Shown: in pieces, positions 13,021 to 25,502 of the stretch
Numbering within the stretch: position 1 is the first letter of the stretch
Layout: each line of letters opens with the position of its first letter
DNA from: Punica granatum
Taxonomy: Eukaryota > Streptophyta > Magnoliopsida > Myrtales > Lythraceae
Length of the DNA: 64,000 nt
Direction of reading: 5' to 3'
Assembly (NCBI RefSeq): GCF_007655135.1
Contig: NC_045128.1
Coordinates: forward strand, 42,049,885-42,113,884
The notes under the pieces: model-generated
What the model saw: only the letters and a program-made list of their open reading frames with translations
Databases searched by the model: none
What the model was told of the DNA's origin: nothing
Translations under genes and position numbers: made by a program

Positions 13021-13410
13021 CTAGAAAGAATATCCGACGAATTAAAACCATCTCTAGCAGAAGAAGAATTAGTAGCGGGTTATCAAACTGAATATTCACG
13101 TATCAAATTTGGTTTATTTTACATTGCTTCCTATCTAAATCTATTTAATCTAGTTTCTTCATTATTTGTAACAGTTCTTTACTTGGGCGGTTGGAATATC
13201 TCTATTCCGTACAGCTATTTGAAATAAATAAAGAAGGTAGAGTTTTTGGAAGGACAATTGGTATTTTTATTACATCAGCTAAAACTTATTTGTTTTTGTT
13301 CATTTCTATCACAACAAGATGGACTTTACCTAGGCTAAGAATGGACCAAATATTAAATCTTTGTATGGAAATTTCTTTTACCCGTTTCCCTGCTCCCATC
13401 AAGAAATAGA
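13021..13410 (+). pseudogene. ndhA: Plastid ndhA exon 2 fragment, copy 1
   Basis: Encodes recognisable NDH subunit 1 residues, including [14 protein letters not shown] followed by [16 protein letters not shown], and later LRMDQILNL. Relative to copy 2 it has a 15-base deletion after ISIPY. The C-terminus is replaced by unrelated residues. It is a nuclear relic and cannot make the plastid protein. Confidence 0.85.
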
Positions 13411-14792
13411 ACTGACTAATCCTAAGACAAGGGGTTGAGAAACTCAACGCCAATATTCCACTGTTCTTGAACAACTTGGAGACAAGCCCTTGTTTCTCAC
13501 TATAATGGATATGAAAATAATGGATAAAATTTAGATTCAATTGTCAACTGCTCCTATCAAAAATAGACGGATTCGAGCCATAGCACATGGTTTCATAAAA
13601 CTATACGATTTTCTCGATCTAAATCAAGCAGGTTTTACATGAAGAAAATTTGGCTAAGCATGATCTATTCGATACGGGTAGGAAAAGAACCCGTATCGGT
13701 ATGCTTAAAAAAAATTATAGAGAAATCAAAACCAAGTCACGATGATATGGATCAACGCCTTCTTCTTGCGCCAAAGATCTTACCATTTCCGAAGGAACTA
13801 CAGTTACATTTCTTTTCCATTTCCATTCAAGAGTTCTTATGTGTTTCCGCGCGCCTTTGAAACCTCGAAAAATGGAAAAAAAAAATTCCTTTTAAGAACC
13901 AACTAAGTCGATATTATTTATCTTGATATGGTTGTAGTATAAATATATATAATATAATAAATTCAAAACCTATTGGAAGATCCCAAATTAAACCAATGAA
14001 ATTATGTCTGCTTATAGCACTTCTGAAATGATCTCGTCCTTTAATAATTTTTATTTTTCTTTCTTGTGAGTAGTAACTTAATCCTTCATAAAGTACTCAT
14101 TGTAGAAATATCAATAGATAGTTCAACCCATTTTTTTCAATTGCAAAAAAAAATACATTACATTGTTTCATGAATCATGACACGCTATCTTTATAAATGT
14201 ATGAAAGAATAAAAAGATCTTATTTTTCTTTCCTTTTCTTCTTTCTTAAAAGGGATTAAAAAAAGGATTATTTCATTCCTGGCAGTCATCTTTTTTAATC
14301 TATGGATAGGAGCACACTCTAAATTGGAATCGTGAGAAGTACTGCTTGATCATTTCTGCCAATTTAAAGCTCCAATTAGTATTCTTTTTATGTTATGAAA
14401 AATACCCCTTTCTATAATTTACATAAAAAAAATCTCCATTACTGAGAATTTTTGTATTCTAAAACTCAATAGAAGTTGATCAATCCTTTTTTCTGTTGTT
14501 AAGGTGGAAAACTGAACCAAGAATTCTCTTTCTTTATCATCAATAGAATAAATATTCACGACCCAAAATTCTATTTTATCATCAACTGTTCGCACTTTTC
14601 CTTTTTCTGTTGAAGTTTGTTTGTTATTCAACAAAGCAAGTTCGACACCACCCCAAAAAACAAATTTGTTTTTCCATTTTCTTTAATTCCATTTTGATTT
14701 TAAGGAGTTATATTGAATTTTATTATGTCTCACAACCCGAAAGAATTTGCGGGAGGGGTCATTTCATTTTTGGATTTGAAACGAATGGGTTC

Positions 14793-14945
14793 AAGAAATG
14801 AGAGAATTAAGGATACCCACCAGATAGACTAATCCAATTCATAATAATGTACCAGGAAATACAAATAGTTACTTGATCAACCGTCAGGAGAGCAAATACA
14901 ACAGGTACGGTAAAATAGTCATCTTTCCAATCCTCCAAGTTACCA
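14793..14945 (-). pseudogene. psbZ: Plastid psbZ fragment, copy 1
   Basis: On the minus strand the frame ends IGLVYLVGILNSLIS followed by a stop, the typical C-terminus of photosystem II protein Z. There is an internal stop before IGLV, and the middle of the gene is deleted relative to copy 2. Confidence 0.75.
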
Positions 14946-15039
14946 ACATAATAAAAGAATTATACCATTTGATCCCCCTATCAGCCAAAAATTTCTAATA
15001 AAAATGCATCATATCATAGAAGAATTTTACCATAAATCC

Positions 15040-15150
15040 ATGGATTCGGCCATGGAAACGTTCCGATGTAATTAATTTTTCATAAGGATATTGAATAGTT
15101 ACAGGTAAACGGTTTGCATGGGATAGGGTAATCATGAACCCTTGACCAAA
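15040..15150 (-). pseudogene. ndhI: Plastid ndhI fragment, copy 1
   Basis: The minus-strand translation gives [19 protein letters not shown] followed by [10 protein letters not shown], the N-terminal region of plastid NDH subunit I. It stops before the iron-sulfur cysteine motifs and is directly joined to ndhF sequence upstream, an unnatural junction. Confidence 0.8.
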
Positions 15151-15171
15151 GATAAGAATATTGATTTTTTT

Positions 15172-16050
15172 TTATATAATACCTATCAAAGATATGAAAT
15201 TCATTATGTAAGATATGATTATAAAAGGAGGAAGAAGTCGAGCTACAAGAAAAATTCTCGCTGCTGCAGCAGCATGGATAAGAGCCAAAATAGGAGTAGG
15301 GCCTTCCATGGCATCAGGTAACCATACATGAAGGGGGAATTGTGTAGATTTAGCAACTACAGCAGTAAATAAAAGAAAGGAACACAAAATAACAAATATA
15401 AAATTAACTTCATTATTATAAATCAAGTTATTGAATATTTTGAACAAATCCCGAAATTCAAAACTACCCGTTATCCAATAATGACCTAAAATTCATAATA
15501 ATAAATCAAAATAACCCACACGATTAGTTACAAATGCTTTTTGACAAGCAATTGCCGCAATAGGTCGCGTGAACCAAAAACCTATTAATAGGTAAGAACA
15601 CCTTCTGACTTATTCCCAAAAAATATAACTTTGTATCAAATTAGAACTAGTAACTAATCCCTGCATTGAAGTATTGAAAAAACTAAATAAGCAAAAAATC
15701 TCAAATATCCTTGATCATGAGACATATAATTATCACAATAAAAAAGAACCAAAATTCCAACGGTAGTAATTAATATTAACATAATAGAAGTAAGTGGATC
15801 AATTAAGTAACCGAATTTTAAAGAAAAATCATTATTAATGGTCCAAGACCATACATATTGATAGATAGAACTTCTATTTATTTGCTGAATACCTACATAG
15901 ACTAAAAGAATCTTAACTATACTTAACAATAAAATACTAGGAAAAGCCCACACACAACGAAGATTTTTTGTTGTCGTTGAAAAAAAGTAGAAGTTCCACT
16001 CCTATTAACATAGGAACTGTAGTGGAATGAGAGGTATGATCCATCAATAT
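15172..16050 (-). pseudogene. ndhF: Plastid ndhF 5' portion, copy 1
   Basis: Minus-strand translation gives several stretches typical of NDH subunit 5 in order: WIIPLIPL near 16045, [19 protein letters not shown] near 15840, [20 protein letters not shown], then [15 protein letters not shown] residues, and later [18 protein letters not shown] near 15325. Frameshifts at about 15480-15660 and 15960-16000 break it, and the C-terminal half of the gene is absent. Confidence 0.88.
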
Positions 16051-16153
16051 TGATATGCATATTTCATAATAAAAACCTTTTTATTCTTGTTTTATTCTTA
16101 ATTAATTGTTTCTGATTCACCAGCTTTAATCCAAATTAGTAAGGAGCCGGTCA

Positions 16154-16456
16154 ATGATACTCGAACATGTACTTGTTTTGAGTGCCTATTTATTTTCTAT
16201 CGGTACCTATGGATTGATCACAAGTTGAAATATGGTTAGGGCCCTTATGTATCTTGAACTTATACTTAATGCAGTTAATATAAATTTCATAACGTTTTCT
16301 GATTTTTTTAATAGTCGACAATTAAAAGAAGATTTTTTTTTCAATTTTTGTTATAGCTATTGCAGCTGTTGAAACCCCCATTGGGTTAGCTATTGTTTCG
16401 TCAATTTATCGTAACAGAAAATCAACTCGTATCAATCAATCGAATTTAATAAAATG
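16154..16456 (+). pseudogene. ndhE: Plastid ndhE, broken copy 1
   Basis: Nearly full-length NDH subunit 4L, starting [20 protein letters not shown], but with a TGA in place of the expected arginine codon near 16226. An indel in a T run near 16335 shifts the frame. Copy 2 at 33290 is still open. Confidence 0.85.
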
Positions 16457-16736
16457 AATAAATTAAGTAATATTAATTATAGAAATTAGACTATTTATCA
16501 ATTTAAATTATCATCAACTTCAATTAGTATGAATTGAAATCAGCATAGCATGTATAGTATGTAGATTTGAGAAAAAAGTACAAAATCAAAGTATCTTGGC
16601 CCAATCTCATGAGTCGACCCAGAATTAGATTGATTGGAAAAATTCTAGTAAAATCATTGATTCATCTGGTGTCTAATTATACTATTCATTTATAAGTTTA
16701 CTAGATCGAAATTTATGGCATTCAAAAAGTTATAGA

Positions 16737-16850
16737 TTGAAGGTCACATTCAACAAAGATTTATGATACCTGTATAGAATGTACTCAGTGTGTCCGAACC
16801 TGCCCAACATATGTGTTAGAAATGATACCTTGGGATGGATGTAATTTGCT
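16737..16850 (+). pseudogene. psaC: Plastid psaC 5' half, copy 1
   Basis: Encodes [20 protein letters not shown] and LEMIPWDG, the first iron-sulfur cluster region of photosystem I subunit VII. The start codon is lost. After WDGC the sequence switches to an unrelated frame, so the second cluster region is absent. It lies downstream of ndhE, the reverse of plastid order. Confidence 0.8.
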
Positions 16851-17329
16851 TAAATATCATTTAACCGCCCTTACATTTCCATTGGTTACAAATAAAATCA
16901 AACAAAGAATAGAAGCGAAATAGAGGAGTTAAGTACTTTTTTTTATGATCTAATTTTTGTGGGGAAAAAAAACAAATAAGTATGATAAACATAAGTACAA
17001 GGGATAAAAAAAAAGATATAATACTCTATTCAAAACACTATTTTAGAATTTTTCCGCAAAAAACTATTTTAGAATTTTTCTTTTTGCGGAAGTGCCCCTC
17101 TTTTTTTATTAAAAAAAAAGATTATTCATCCCTCTCTAAGAGAGGTTGTTACCTTTATTTCATTAATATACTCATTATTTGGATTCATTATGGGATGCAT
17201 ATATCAAAAGATCAATGAATGAGATAGATTGTTTCAAACTCAAACTAGTAATTGAAGTTACATAAACTCGGAACTAGAAAAGGGAAAATTTTGAATCTTA
17301 AAAGTCAAAGTATTCTAATTATGTTAAAT

Positions 17330-17715
17330 TCATTTTGGATCGTACTTCCCTGTAGTCGAGCCTCCCGGTCTGTCATTATACCTCGAGAAGTAGAAAGAAT
17401 TACAATTCCCATCCCGCCTAGAATTCTAGGAATTCGTTGATAGTTAGAATAGATTCGTAGACCAGGTTTACTAATCCATTTTAAATTCAAAATAGTTCTA
17501 GACGGTCCTTTCTTGTTCCTTCTATGTCGTAGGGTAAAAACCAAAAAATCTTTGTTGTTTTCCCGATGTTTTCTCACGTTTTCGATAAAACCTTCTCGTA
17601 AAAGTATTTTAACAATGTTTTTGGTGATGTTAGTAGATGCTATTCGAACCGTCCCTTTTCTATTCATGTCGGCATTTCGTGTAGAAGTTATTAGGTTGGC
17701 AATAGTGTTTGATAG
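17330..17715 (-). pseudogene. rps8: Plastid rps8 piece with open frame, copy 1
   Basis: The minus-strand frame carries most of plastid ribosomal protein S8, including [37 protein letters not shown] and [19 protein letters not shown]. The open frame runs 17305-17760, where about 15 unrelated residues ([15 protein letters not shown]) replace the natural start and the C-terminus is also foreign. It is open in both copies, but nothing shows expression. Confidence 0.82.
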
Positions 17716-17760
17716 TCTCTTACACTCAGGCGGCTCAGATCCGTTGTAAAACTGAGACAA

Positions 17761-17974
17761 TATATTTGTCTTGAATATTCATCAACTCTTACCCATAATA
17801 CTGCCGATATTGTATGCCTCTGGTTTCTTTGACTTGTTTGGTAGGTGGTAGCGGACAGTACTGTGTTACTTCATGGATGTTTATATGCATGCAACCGCTG
17901 CAATTCAATGGATGGGATATATGTTGAAGAGTAGTCTTTGCCGTCCGGTTGACGGCTGCGTTGGAGTACCCAGG
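17761..17974. other. Unassigned junction DNA between plastid insert and unit 2
   Basis: About 210 bases separate the rps8 piece from the next unit start, repeated almost identically at 34896-35108. It is less AT-rich than the plastid DNA and I cannot assign it to a plastid gene. It may be the original nuclear flank or another organelle-derived piece. Confidence 0.5.
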
Positions 17975-19027
17975 GGTAGTCGTCAAGGCACTTATATATG
18001 ACAAAGTATACGGACTTACGCAACATTGAATAGCGACCACAATCGAGAGTATGAATTATGATAAATAGTTATATATTTATTATAGGTTTAACTTCGATTC
18101 TCGTGGACTTTCAGTTATAAGTTATCGGTCTCTTGCTTGCCAAATCACTTTCCTAGGTCGGTCCATGGAGCATATTTCCCTCCCAATGCTCAGGGGGAAC
18201 TCTCACACAGCTTTCACGATCCAACCTTTGTATTATTTCTATAACTTGGAAGTCGATCACGACTTCTTTCCAATAGTCCAAAATGGACCTCACGGGTCAT
18301 TATCAAAATTATTCGGAATATGAAATTACTAGTCGATCGAAAATGTATTTTTTAGTCAAATTATGGTTACTTGAGTTTAAAAGCTCTCTTCGAGTTTACC
18401 TTGATATTACTTATCAACAACTGTTGTTCATCACAACGAATGTTGTCCATCCAGTTGCTTTACAAAGCCATGTTCAATATCACCTTAGACCTGCAAATAA
18501 GTAGTGAATCTGACTGTACGACGTGGTCGAATCTATGAAGTAGAGAAGTCTCGATGATCCTCATAGGTCCACCGGCTGCCGATCGAGCTTGACAGGTGGA
18601 CCCTCTTTCCTATATACGACTGGTTGTTGTGTATGCAAACAATGGAAATTAGCTTAAACCGTCAAAATCAGGCCTGAAATTTTCTGAAAGGGACAATATA
18701 TATACTTTCATACGGGACGGTAGAGGAGTCTCGATAATACGTCCAGCATACTTTGGATATTACACTTCTTCTGAAATTCTGAACATCCCACGACATCGAT
18801 CAGTGACCAAAGACAATTTGTATGCCACACAACAGAAACAACATATTATGAGCCTCTGATTGTCAGTGGACAAAAATTGCCAACCAATTCAAGTACGCAG
18901 TGAGCCCCCCAGCTGGCTTTCAGCGCATGCACATCTGCTGAAGTAACAAAAAAAAAAAAAAAGAGGTTACGTTGCCTCTTTCCTGCTGGAGGAGTTGCCC
19001 AAAAAGTAAGGATTATCATCCGTTTAA

Positions 19028-20050
19028 GGCTACGTTTGGTTAGTTGGAATGAAATTGATACATAATATAATAGATAATAATTAAAATAAACGGAAAATAA
19101 AATAAAAATTCTGATAAAATTCATTTTGTTTGGTTGGATAAAATAAAAAAAAGGGCGAAAATCGAGAATATATCATAAACAAATTAAAAAGACATATATA
19201 CTCCTAAAATATTAAAATAATATATTATATCGAAAATTAAAAAATAAAAAAGGGACGGACTGTGCCCACATCCCATGGCTACGGGGAGCTGGCTCTGGCT
19301 CTAGAGCCAGCCTCCGAGACATCTAGGGCTCGCGAGCCCCACAGTGGGTTTGCGTTGGGCTCGCAAACCTAGTCCGAGGGTCGTGCGCCCACGACCTCGA
19401 CAAACCCACGCTCGGGAGCCTGGCTTCGTCGAGATCTATGGCTTGTGCGGATGTTCGTGCGGTGGAGTGGTGGGTTCGTGGTCGAGGTTCGTGCGGTGGC
19501 TCGTGCGGAGGTTCGTCGAGACTTTTGGCTTGCGAGCCATGGGTTCGTGCGAAGGTTCATCGAGACCTCTGGCTTGCGAGCCATGGGATCGTGCGGTGGC
19601 TCGTGCTAAGGTTTGTCGAGACCTCTGGCTTGCGAGCCATGGGTTCGTGCGGTGGCTCATGCGGAGGTTCGTCGAGACCTCTGGCTTGCGAGCCATGGGT
19701 TCGTGTGGCTCGTGCAGAGGTTCATTAAGGACATTAAGGACGAGCGACAATGCGGCGACGATGGAGCAACGGCGAAAATCGGGGGGTTTCTGCAGGAGAT
19801 AAAATTGGATGGCATGCGATTGTAAAAAGTCAAGAAAATTGATGGTATTTTTGGGTTTTCACATCATTTCCTGATGGAGAATACCCATTCTGGACATTCA
19901 TGGGAGGCACATGTTTTCCTAATGCAAGCCGGATAACTATTCCGATCTGGAATAGCTATTTCGCATTTTCATGAACCAAACATCGGAATGAGTATTCCGT
20001 ACGAAATAAGTATTTCATTTCCTATCATTTCTTGCGAACCAAACATGCCC
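19028..20050. mobile_element. Tourist/Harbinger-like element, 1.0 kb, unit 2 only
   Basis: Inverted ends (GGCTACGTTTGGTT at left; AACCAAACATGCCC at right) flanked by TAA on both sides. This is the end motif and 3-base target duplication of PIF/Harbinger-type elements. No transposase is encoded. The interior has an AT-rich part and an unusually GC-rich part with a tandem minisatellite (19430-19735). Units 1 and 3 have no counterpart. Confidence 0.75.
19430..19735 (+). repeat. GC-rich tandem minisatellite inside the 19028 element
   Basis: The phrase GGCTTGCGAGCCATGGGTTC recurs at 19527, 19571 (one change), 19627 and 19683, spaced 44, 56 and 56 bases apart. It is embedded in longer repeats of the type GTTCGTCGAGACCTCT. 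The repetition gives open frames on both strands that look like repeated peptides, but they are by-products of the repeat. Confidence 0.85.
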
Positions 20051-20693
20051 TAAGTGATTCTCGGTTTCTGTTCAGAGTTATCAATTCCACATTACAAAAA
20101 TAGAAAATAATTCTTTGTCGATTGGCTGAATGTTTTCAAACCACGATACCAAGGCTAGACCTGGTAAAGTAGAAAAGAATTCTTAGATTTACAAGGAGAT
20201 TGGGTAGAAATTTAACAATTATCATTCCGCGTTTATTATTTGCCAGCGTTCACATTCAATTCTCGGTAGAGGTCCGTCACACAGTCGCCGACCTAGTATC
20301 CCTGTAATCCTAGACTGTTTTGATACAAGGACATACATAGTAATTAATACTGTATTAACTGAATTTCACCGTTCCAATTGAACTAACCAAATGAAGACCA
20401 TTTTGTTCTAATTTTAATTGAATTCCACTGTGCCAAGAACCTTTTGCTGTGTATGTCCGTATACATTAGGAAGACCATTTTGCCCTCATTACTTCAACTA
20501 ACCAAATGATTTCATTGCATATGTCAATTGTCATATAGATCGTGGCCTCCAAGAAAATGAGATATTCATCTCCCTTGGTTTTTGAAAATTTTACTTTTCT
20601 TTTCCTTTTTCTTTTTTGAATAAGTGATTTTCAACAAAGGTTAATTTGAATATAATAGTACTCAGACAATATACACCTTGTTCTCCATATATC

Positions 20694-20702
20694 TATATAA
20701 AG
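20694..20702 (+). promoter_or_regulatory. TATA box of CslB/H-like gene A2
   Basis: TATATAAAG lies 72 bases before the first AUG of gene A2, in the same conserved context as before A1 and A3. Confidence 0.6.
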
Positions 20703-20773
20703 GGCCATATGCACCTCGTTTCTCCTTACTCACAAGAAGCTAACTAAAATTAGCTTTGCTGCAGTGCTTCCAA

Positions 20774-23700
20774 ATGGGAGACTTCAATTCATCATCAATG
20801 GAGGATGATGATATGGCTGCTCCTCTGTTTGAGAGACAGCTTCGCAAGAATTATGTTCAGAGGGCTGTGGATATAACCATCCTCTTGCTAATGGTCTCCT
20901 TGCTGTCGTACCGGCTGGTCTGCATCAGGAGCCACAGCGGCGATGGATGGGAGGTGAAGACGTGGCAGGTGGCGATGGGGTGCGAGGCATGGTTCACCTT
21001 CGTATGGGTCCTCGTCGTCAGCACCAAGTGGAACCTCCTCCGTTACCTCACCTTTCCTAAACGTCTCCTCCAACGGTAAGTGATTAATTAACTAACAATA
21101 AACTGTATTTACAATATCCATGAGGGCATGTCACGTGTATCAGTAGCTTCATTGGTTATGTATGTAGGACGAGGGAGCTGCCAGCGCTGGACATGTTTGT
21201 GACAACGGCAGACCCAGAGCTGGAGCCGCCTATAATAATGGTGAATACGGTGCTCTCTCTTATGGCAGTGGACTACCCGGGTGCGGCACACAAGCTGGCT
21301 GTCTATGTCTCGGACGACGCCTGCTCCCCTCTGACCTTCTTCGCCCTCTCGAAAGCAGCCAAGTTTGCTCAGCTCTGGGTCCCCTTCTGCCGGAAGTACA
21401 ACATCGAAGTCAGAGCCCCATTCCAGTACTTCTCACCCGCTGCCGAGCAGCCCCCTTCGGCCGGTGGTGGCTCTAACTCACCGGAGTTCCAACAAGAGTG
21501 GAAACATATAAAGGTAAATTATTAATAGCCTCCACGTACAAAGGGTTGATGAACATTGAACAGTCAGCGCATTCTAATCCAATCTCAGTCCCTTTCAAGT
21601 ATACATAATGGGCAAAACATGGACTTGGACGCAAGAGTTAATATGCATACAAAAGTAAAATAGAGTTGGCCTTATTAAAAGAGGATGTAGCAGTAATTGA
21701 GCATATTCTCTCCTATTAATTAAAGGGTTTTAAATTCGATATTCAGTGAGATTATTTTTTTATTAACTATTAAGATTCTTTCTTTGCATTAAATTGACAA
21801 TCCTCTTTGGTAATCAAAAAATGTGAGATAGCCTTGACCGCCATTAGGATCCAATCACGCATTAAAGATGGGCGTAAAAAACAAATGGAGGATCCGAGAA
21901 GAATTAATTGTCAGTTTGTCTGCATACATATATATATATACACACACATATATTCGTGATTGTGTAAAGTTAATTGCTGTTTGGAGTTATTAGTAGACTA
22001 GTAATAACGTTAATCATTAAACTCTGGGTGGCGCGTTCTGCTTTAATTGGTCTCTTACATGCACATGTATGAACAATAAATTATAAGAATTAGTTAATAA
22101 AGAAAGTCAGACCAATATATAACATATGATACGTGCCAAGCAAATTGTAATCAAGGAAAAAAAAGAAAGAAAGCTAAATTCTTCTAACAAGATTATTAAT
22201 TCTCTACACTCACATATATTAAATAGCTCTTGAATGTCATGTAAATTATATCTCATGAATATATTTCTTGAATGTTATATAAATTACACCTCATGTCATT
22301 GTGAATAAAAATTTTAAATTAGGGAATTTTTTTGTAATAGATATAGATTTGGAATTTTCTTTTCCCTTTTTTGCAGAATGAGTACGAGAGTTTGAACAGG
22401 AAGGTAGAGGATGCACACAAGAAGCCCGTTTCGAGTATCCTTTCTGCTGGAGAGTTTGCAGCTTTCGCAAATACGGAGCTTGGTAATCATCCTCCTATAG
22501 TTAAGGTAAATTCTACAGTGCAGTGGGCTCCATTTAGCAAATACTTCGGCATGATGTCAATAGTGCATTCATCCCATCCCTTATTCGGGAAGACATAATT
22601 TGAATTTAATGTTTTCACCTACAAATTTCCGTCGCGTAAATTCAACCCGGTCAGCACACAAAACAGTCAATAGCAGATATCTCGTGTCGGGGGTTTGACG
22701 TAGAAAAAGCACATATGGGGATTTTTAATAATTAGAAGATCGTAGGTTCGGCTTAGTTCTCATGGGACCAGGCGGCTAGCGATAGATTACGTATATGGGG
22801 CGACAAACACAATAAGAGAAATTTACAAGATTTTCTGGATGTGGGAATAATTCAATTAATCAAAATTTTAAAATTAAGCAGAGAAAGGGATAATATTATA
22901 AAACACGACTTCGCCTGGTGGATTTTAATTCAATTTTCGTCGGTTTACTTCTTTTTTTTTTTAAATCCCTTTTTATCCCTTCTTTTCACTGTGAACTGTA
23001 TATCTTCATAGACTAAAGACTTCAATTTAATCAGGACTTGGAAAATATATAGGGTTGTCATTGTATCGTGGTGACATATTTAATACTTTTAATTGAAATA
23101 TTAGAATTTCAATTCAATTATTTAGTACTTTTACAGTTTTATTATTCATGATAAATAACATAAGATACAAAATACTTGAACTTAAATACTGCTATTGAAA
23201 AGAATATAAAATATTTGAATTGAATTATCAAATGTATACCGTGTGACATAATTGATATATCGCATCTTAAGCACCAATTCTTACATTTTTTTTTCTTTTA
23301 TATTCTTTTCACTTGTTGGATTGAAGATAATATGGGAGAATAAGGAAACTGCACCGGATGGACTTCCCCATCTAATATACATATCGAGAGAGAAACGACC
23401 CAAACATCACCATCACTACAAGGCCGGTGCGATGAACGCTCTAGTAAGTCACAATAATGATTTCGGGTTATAAATTCCTGTTTTTCGGTCCTGCTTTTCC
23501 AAATGAAAATTATATCTCACATACCATATGGATCGATTTTTGTTCTTCCTTTCTTGAATACGTGCTGCAGATAAGAGTGTCAGGTGTGATGACCAATGCC
23601 CCGTTCATGCTGAATGTGGACTGTGACATGTACGCGCATAATCCCCATATTGCGCTACATGCACTGTGCCTTTTGCTCGATCCAAGATCCCAAAATGACA

Positions 23701-25502
23701 CCGCTTATGTGCAGTGCCCTCAGAAATTTTATGACGGTTTAAAGGATGATCCTTTCGGGAACCAGCTCGTCGTTTTACAAGAAGTAATACTTGCTCAATT
23801 ACAGATTTAACCATTTCGACTTTTCAGTTGAATTTTGTGTCAAAATTAACTTGTGCCTTATTCTCTGTTTGGATTAGATCCTTGGGCAGGGAATAGTGTC
23901 CATTCAAGGGCCTTTCTATGGTGGCACCGGATGCTTTCATCGTCGGAGAGTAATCTATGGGGCTTTGCCAAAAAATGTCGACTCTAAGAAGAAAAATGCC
24001 AGATCAATGGATGGTAATTGTCAAAGTTCCCGATCGAATTCGTACGATTGATACAAAAAAATAGCTAATTCGGTTTCCTCCCCCTCCCCTCCTACTCAAT
24101 TGTTAGAGATATCATTAAGCGACTTTGGAAGCTCGGAGCAGTTCCTAAAATTGGTTACCCGGGCTTTAAAGGACGAATCGGGTGCAGAAAAAGATTTGCC
24201 AAGTTCACTTGAGGCAGCACTTCATGTTGCAAGCTGTGGCTATGAGTATGGCACTTCTTGGGGTAAAAAGGTACATCAGGACGATAATCTGAACTATCTG
24301 AATAATGTCTTGCATTGTACATTATGTAGCATCATCCACACTGCATTTCGAACAAGGGCAGATTAAGTTATTCTTTATGGAGATGCCTTCAGATTATATG
24401 AACATGAATATGTTGTTAGTTGATTCTTTTACATAAAATAGTGTGGCCCTGTTTGCTAACGTATTCAAGCTTTGTTAGATTGGATTGATATATGGATCCA
24501 CGACAGAAGATATCTCTACGGGGATGACAATCCAATCGAAGGGGTGGAGATCGGCTTACTGTTCACCGGACCCACCAGCCTTCCTCGGTTGTGCACCGAC
24601 AGGAGGGCCAGCATCGTTGAACCAGATGAAGAGGTGGTCCACCGGACTTCTCGAAATCCTTGTGAGCAAGTCCAACCCTATGAGGGCCACCCTGTTGGGT
24701 AGGCTTCAATTTAGGCAGTGTTTGACATACATATGGCTCCTCATCTGGGGCATCAGATCGATACCCGAGCTCATCTATGCCCTTCTCCCGGCTTATTGCA
24801 TCATCACCAACTCCCACTTCTTGCCCAAGGTAAATCACAATTTGCAAACCCAGTGATTAATTTTTCCCAAAGGTGTCATGATGCGGAATGACATTTGCTT
24901 TTTTTTTCCCCCCTTCTTTTTGATTTTATAAAACTTTGCAGGTCCACGAACCAGCTATATTAATACCAGCATCCGTGTTTGCCATATACAACATCTACAC
25001 GCTATTGGAGCACTTCAGGTGTGGCTTATCTGCTCGAGCATGGTGGAACTACCAGCAGACGGCCAGAATCAAGTCGGCTTGTGCCTGGTTGTTTGGTGTC
25101 CTAAGCATCCTCCTCAAGGTCCTGGGGATCTCCGATACTGTGTTTGAGATCACAAAGAAGGAGCAGTCCACTGCCAATGGCCAGCCCGATGCTGACATGG
25201 GAAGGTTTACCTTCGATGAGAGCCCGATCTTCATGCCGGGGACCACCGTCTTGCTAGTCCAACTTGCTGCCTTGGCCATGCTAATGTTGGGGATACAACC
25301 GGCCGCGGGTGGCGCCAATGGTTCAGGACTGGCGGAGGTGGCGTGCTCTTTGTTGGCGGTACTCTACTTCTGGCCTTTCCTAAGGGGCCTCCTCGGAAAG
25401 GACAAATATGGGATTCCACTAAAAACTATCTATAAGTCAGCAGCCTTGTCTACCGTGTTTGTGTTGTTCTGCAGATTCTCCTCTGTAGGGCTTCATCAAT
25501 GA
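20774..25502 (+). CDS. Cellulose-synthase-like protein, CslB/CslH type (copy A2)
   Basis: Same gene as A1 in the second unit. Exons 20774-21075, 21168-21513, 22377-22505, 23327-23443, 23571-23783, 23878-24013, 24107-24270, 24479-24829 and 24942-25502 have exactly the same lengths as in A1 and A3 and join to 772 aa without a stop. DD, DCD, TED and QMKRW motifs are intact. It is the most divergent of the three in its coding sequence, for example FPKRLLQR in exon 1, [13 protein letters not shown] in exon 2, and about a dozen private changes in the last exon such as LSILLKVLG and [14 protein letters not shown]. Activity is inferred from the open frame and conserved splice sites only. Confidence 0.9.

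Larger units (their letters stand above)
12837..17760. other. Scrambled plastid DNA in the nucleus (NUPT), copy 1
   Basis: About 4.9 kb of plastid-derived DNA made of pieces that are not neighbours in plastid genomes: ndhA exon 2 (+), psbZ (-), ndhI (-), ndhF (-), ndhE (+), psaC (+) and rps8 (-). Most pieces carry frameshifts, stops or truncations and are expected to be non-functional in the nucleus. The stretch 13420-14790 and the spacers between pieces are AT-rich and look plastid-like, but I could not assign them. The left edge is sharp, because unit 3 diverges exactly there. The right edge is near the start of the rps8 piece; 17761-17974 is shared with unit 2 but of unknown origin. Confidence 0.85.
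1470..17974 (+). repeat. Tandem array unit 1 (16.5 kb)
   Basis: First of three direct repeats. Its start, GGTAGTCGCCAAGGCACTTA, recurs with one mismatch at 17975 and 35109. Order inside: a 1.4 kb non-coding block, cellulose-synthase-like gene A1, pseudogene B1, an inverted-repeat transposon at 12051, then scrambled plastid DNA from about 12837. Compared with the other units it has private insertions at about 5287 and 6230 and a long C run at 7497. It lacks the roughly 0.3 kb that follows the promoter-distal block in units 2 and 3 (20060-20340 and 36400-36640). Confidence 0.92.

Noticed and set aside
12837..17760. A real plastid genome segment, so an organelle contig
   Set aside because: Pieces are scrambled and damaged, and are bounded on both sides by spliced nuclear genes and repeated nuclear DNA.
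19344..19825. Repeated-peptide protein in the GC-rich part of unit 2
   Set aside because: Several frames on both strands are open because of the tandem DNA repeat inside a transposon; none has gene context.
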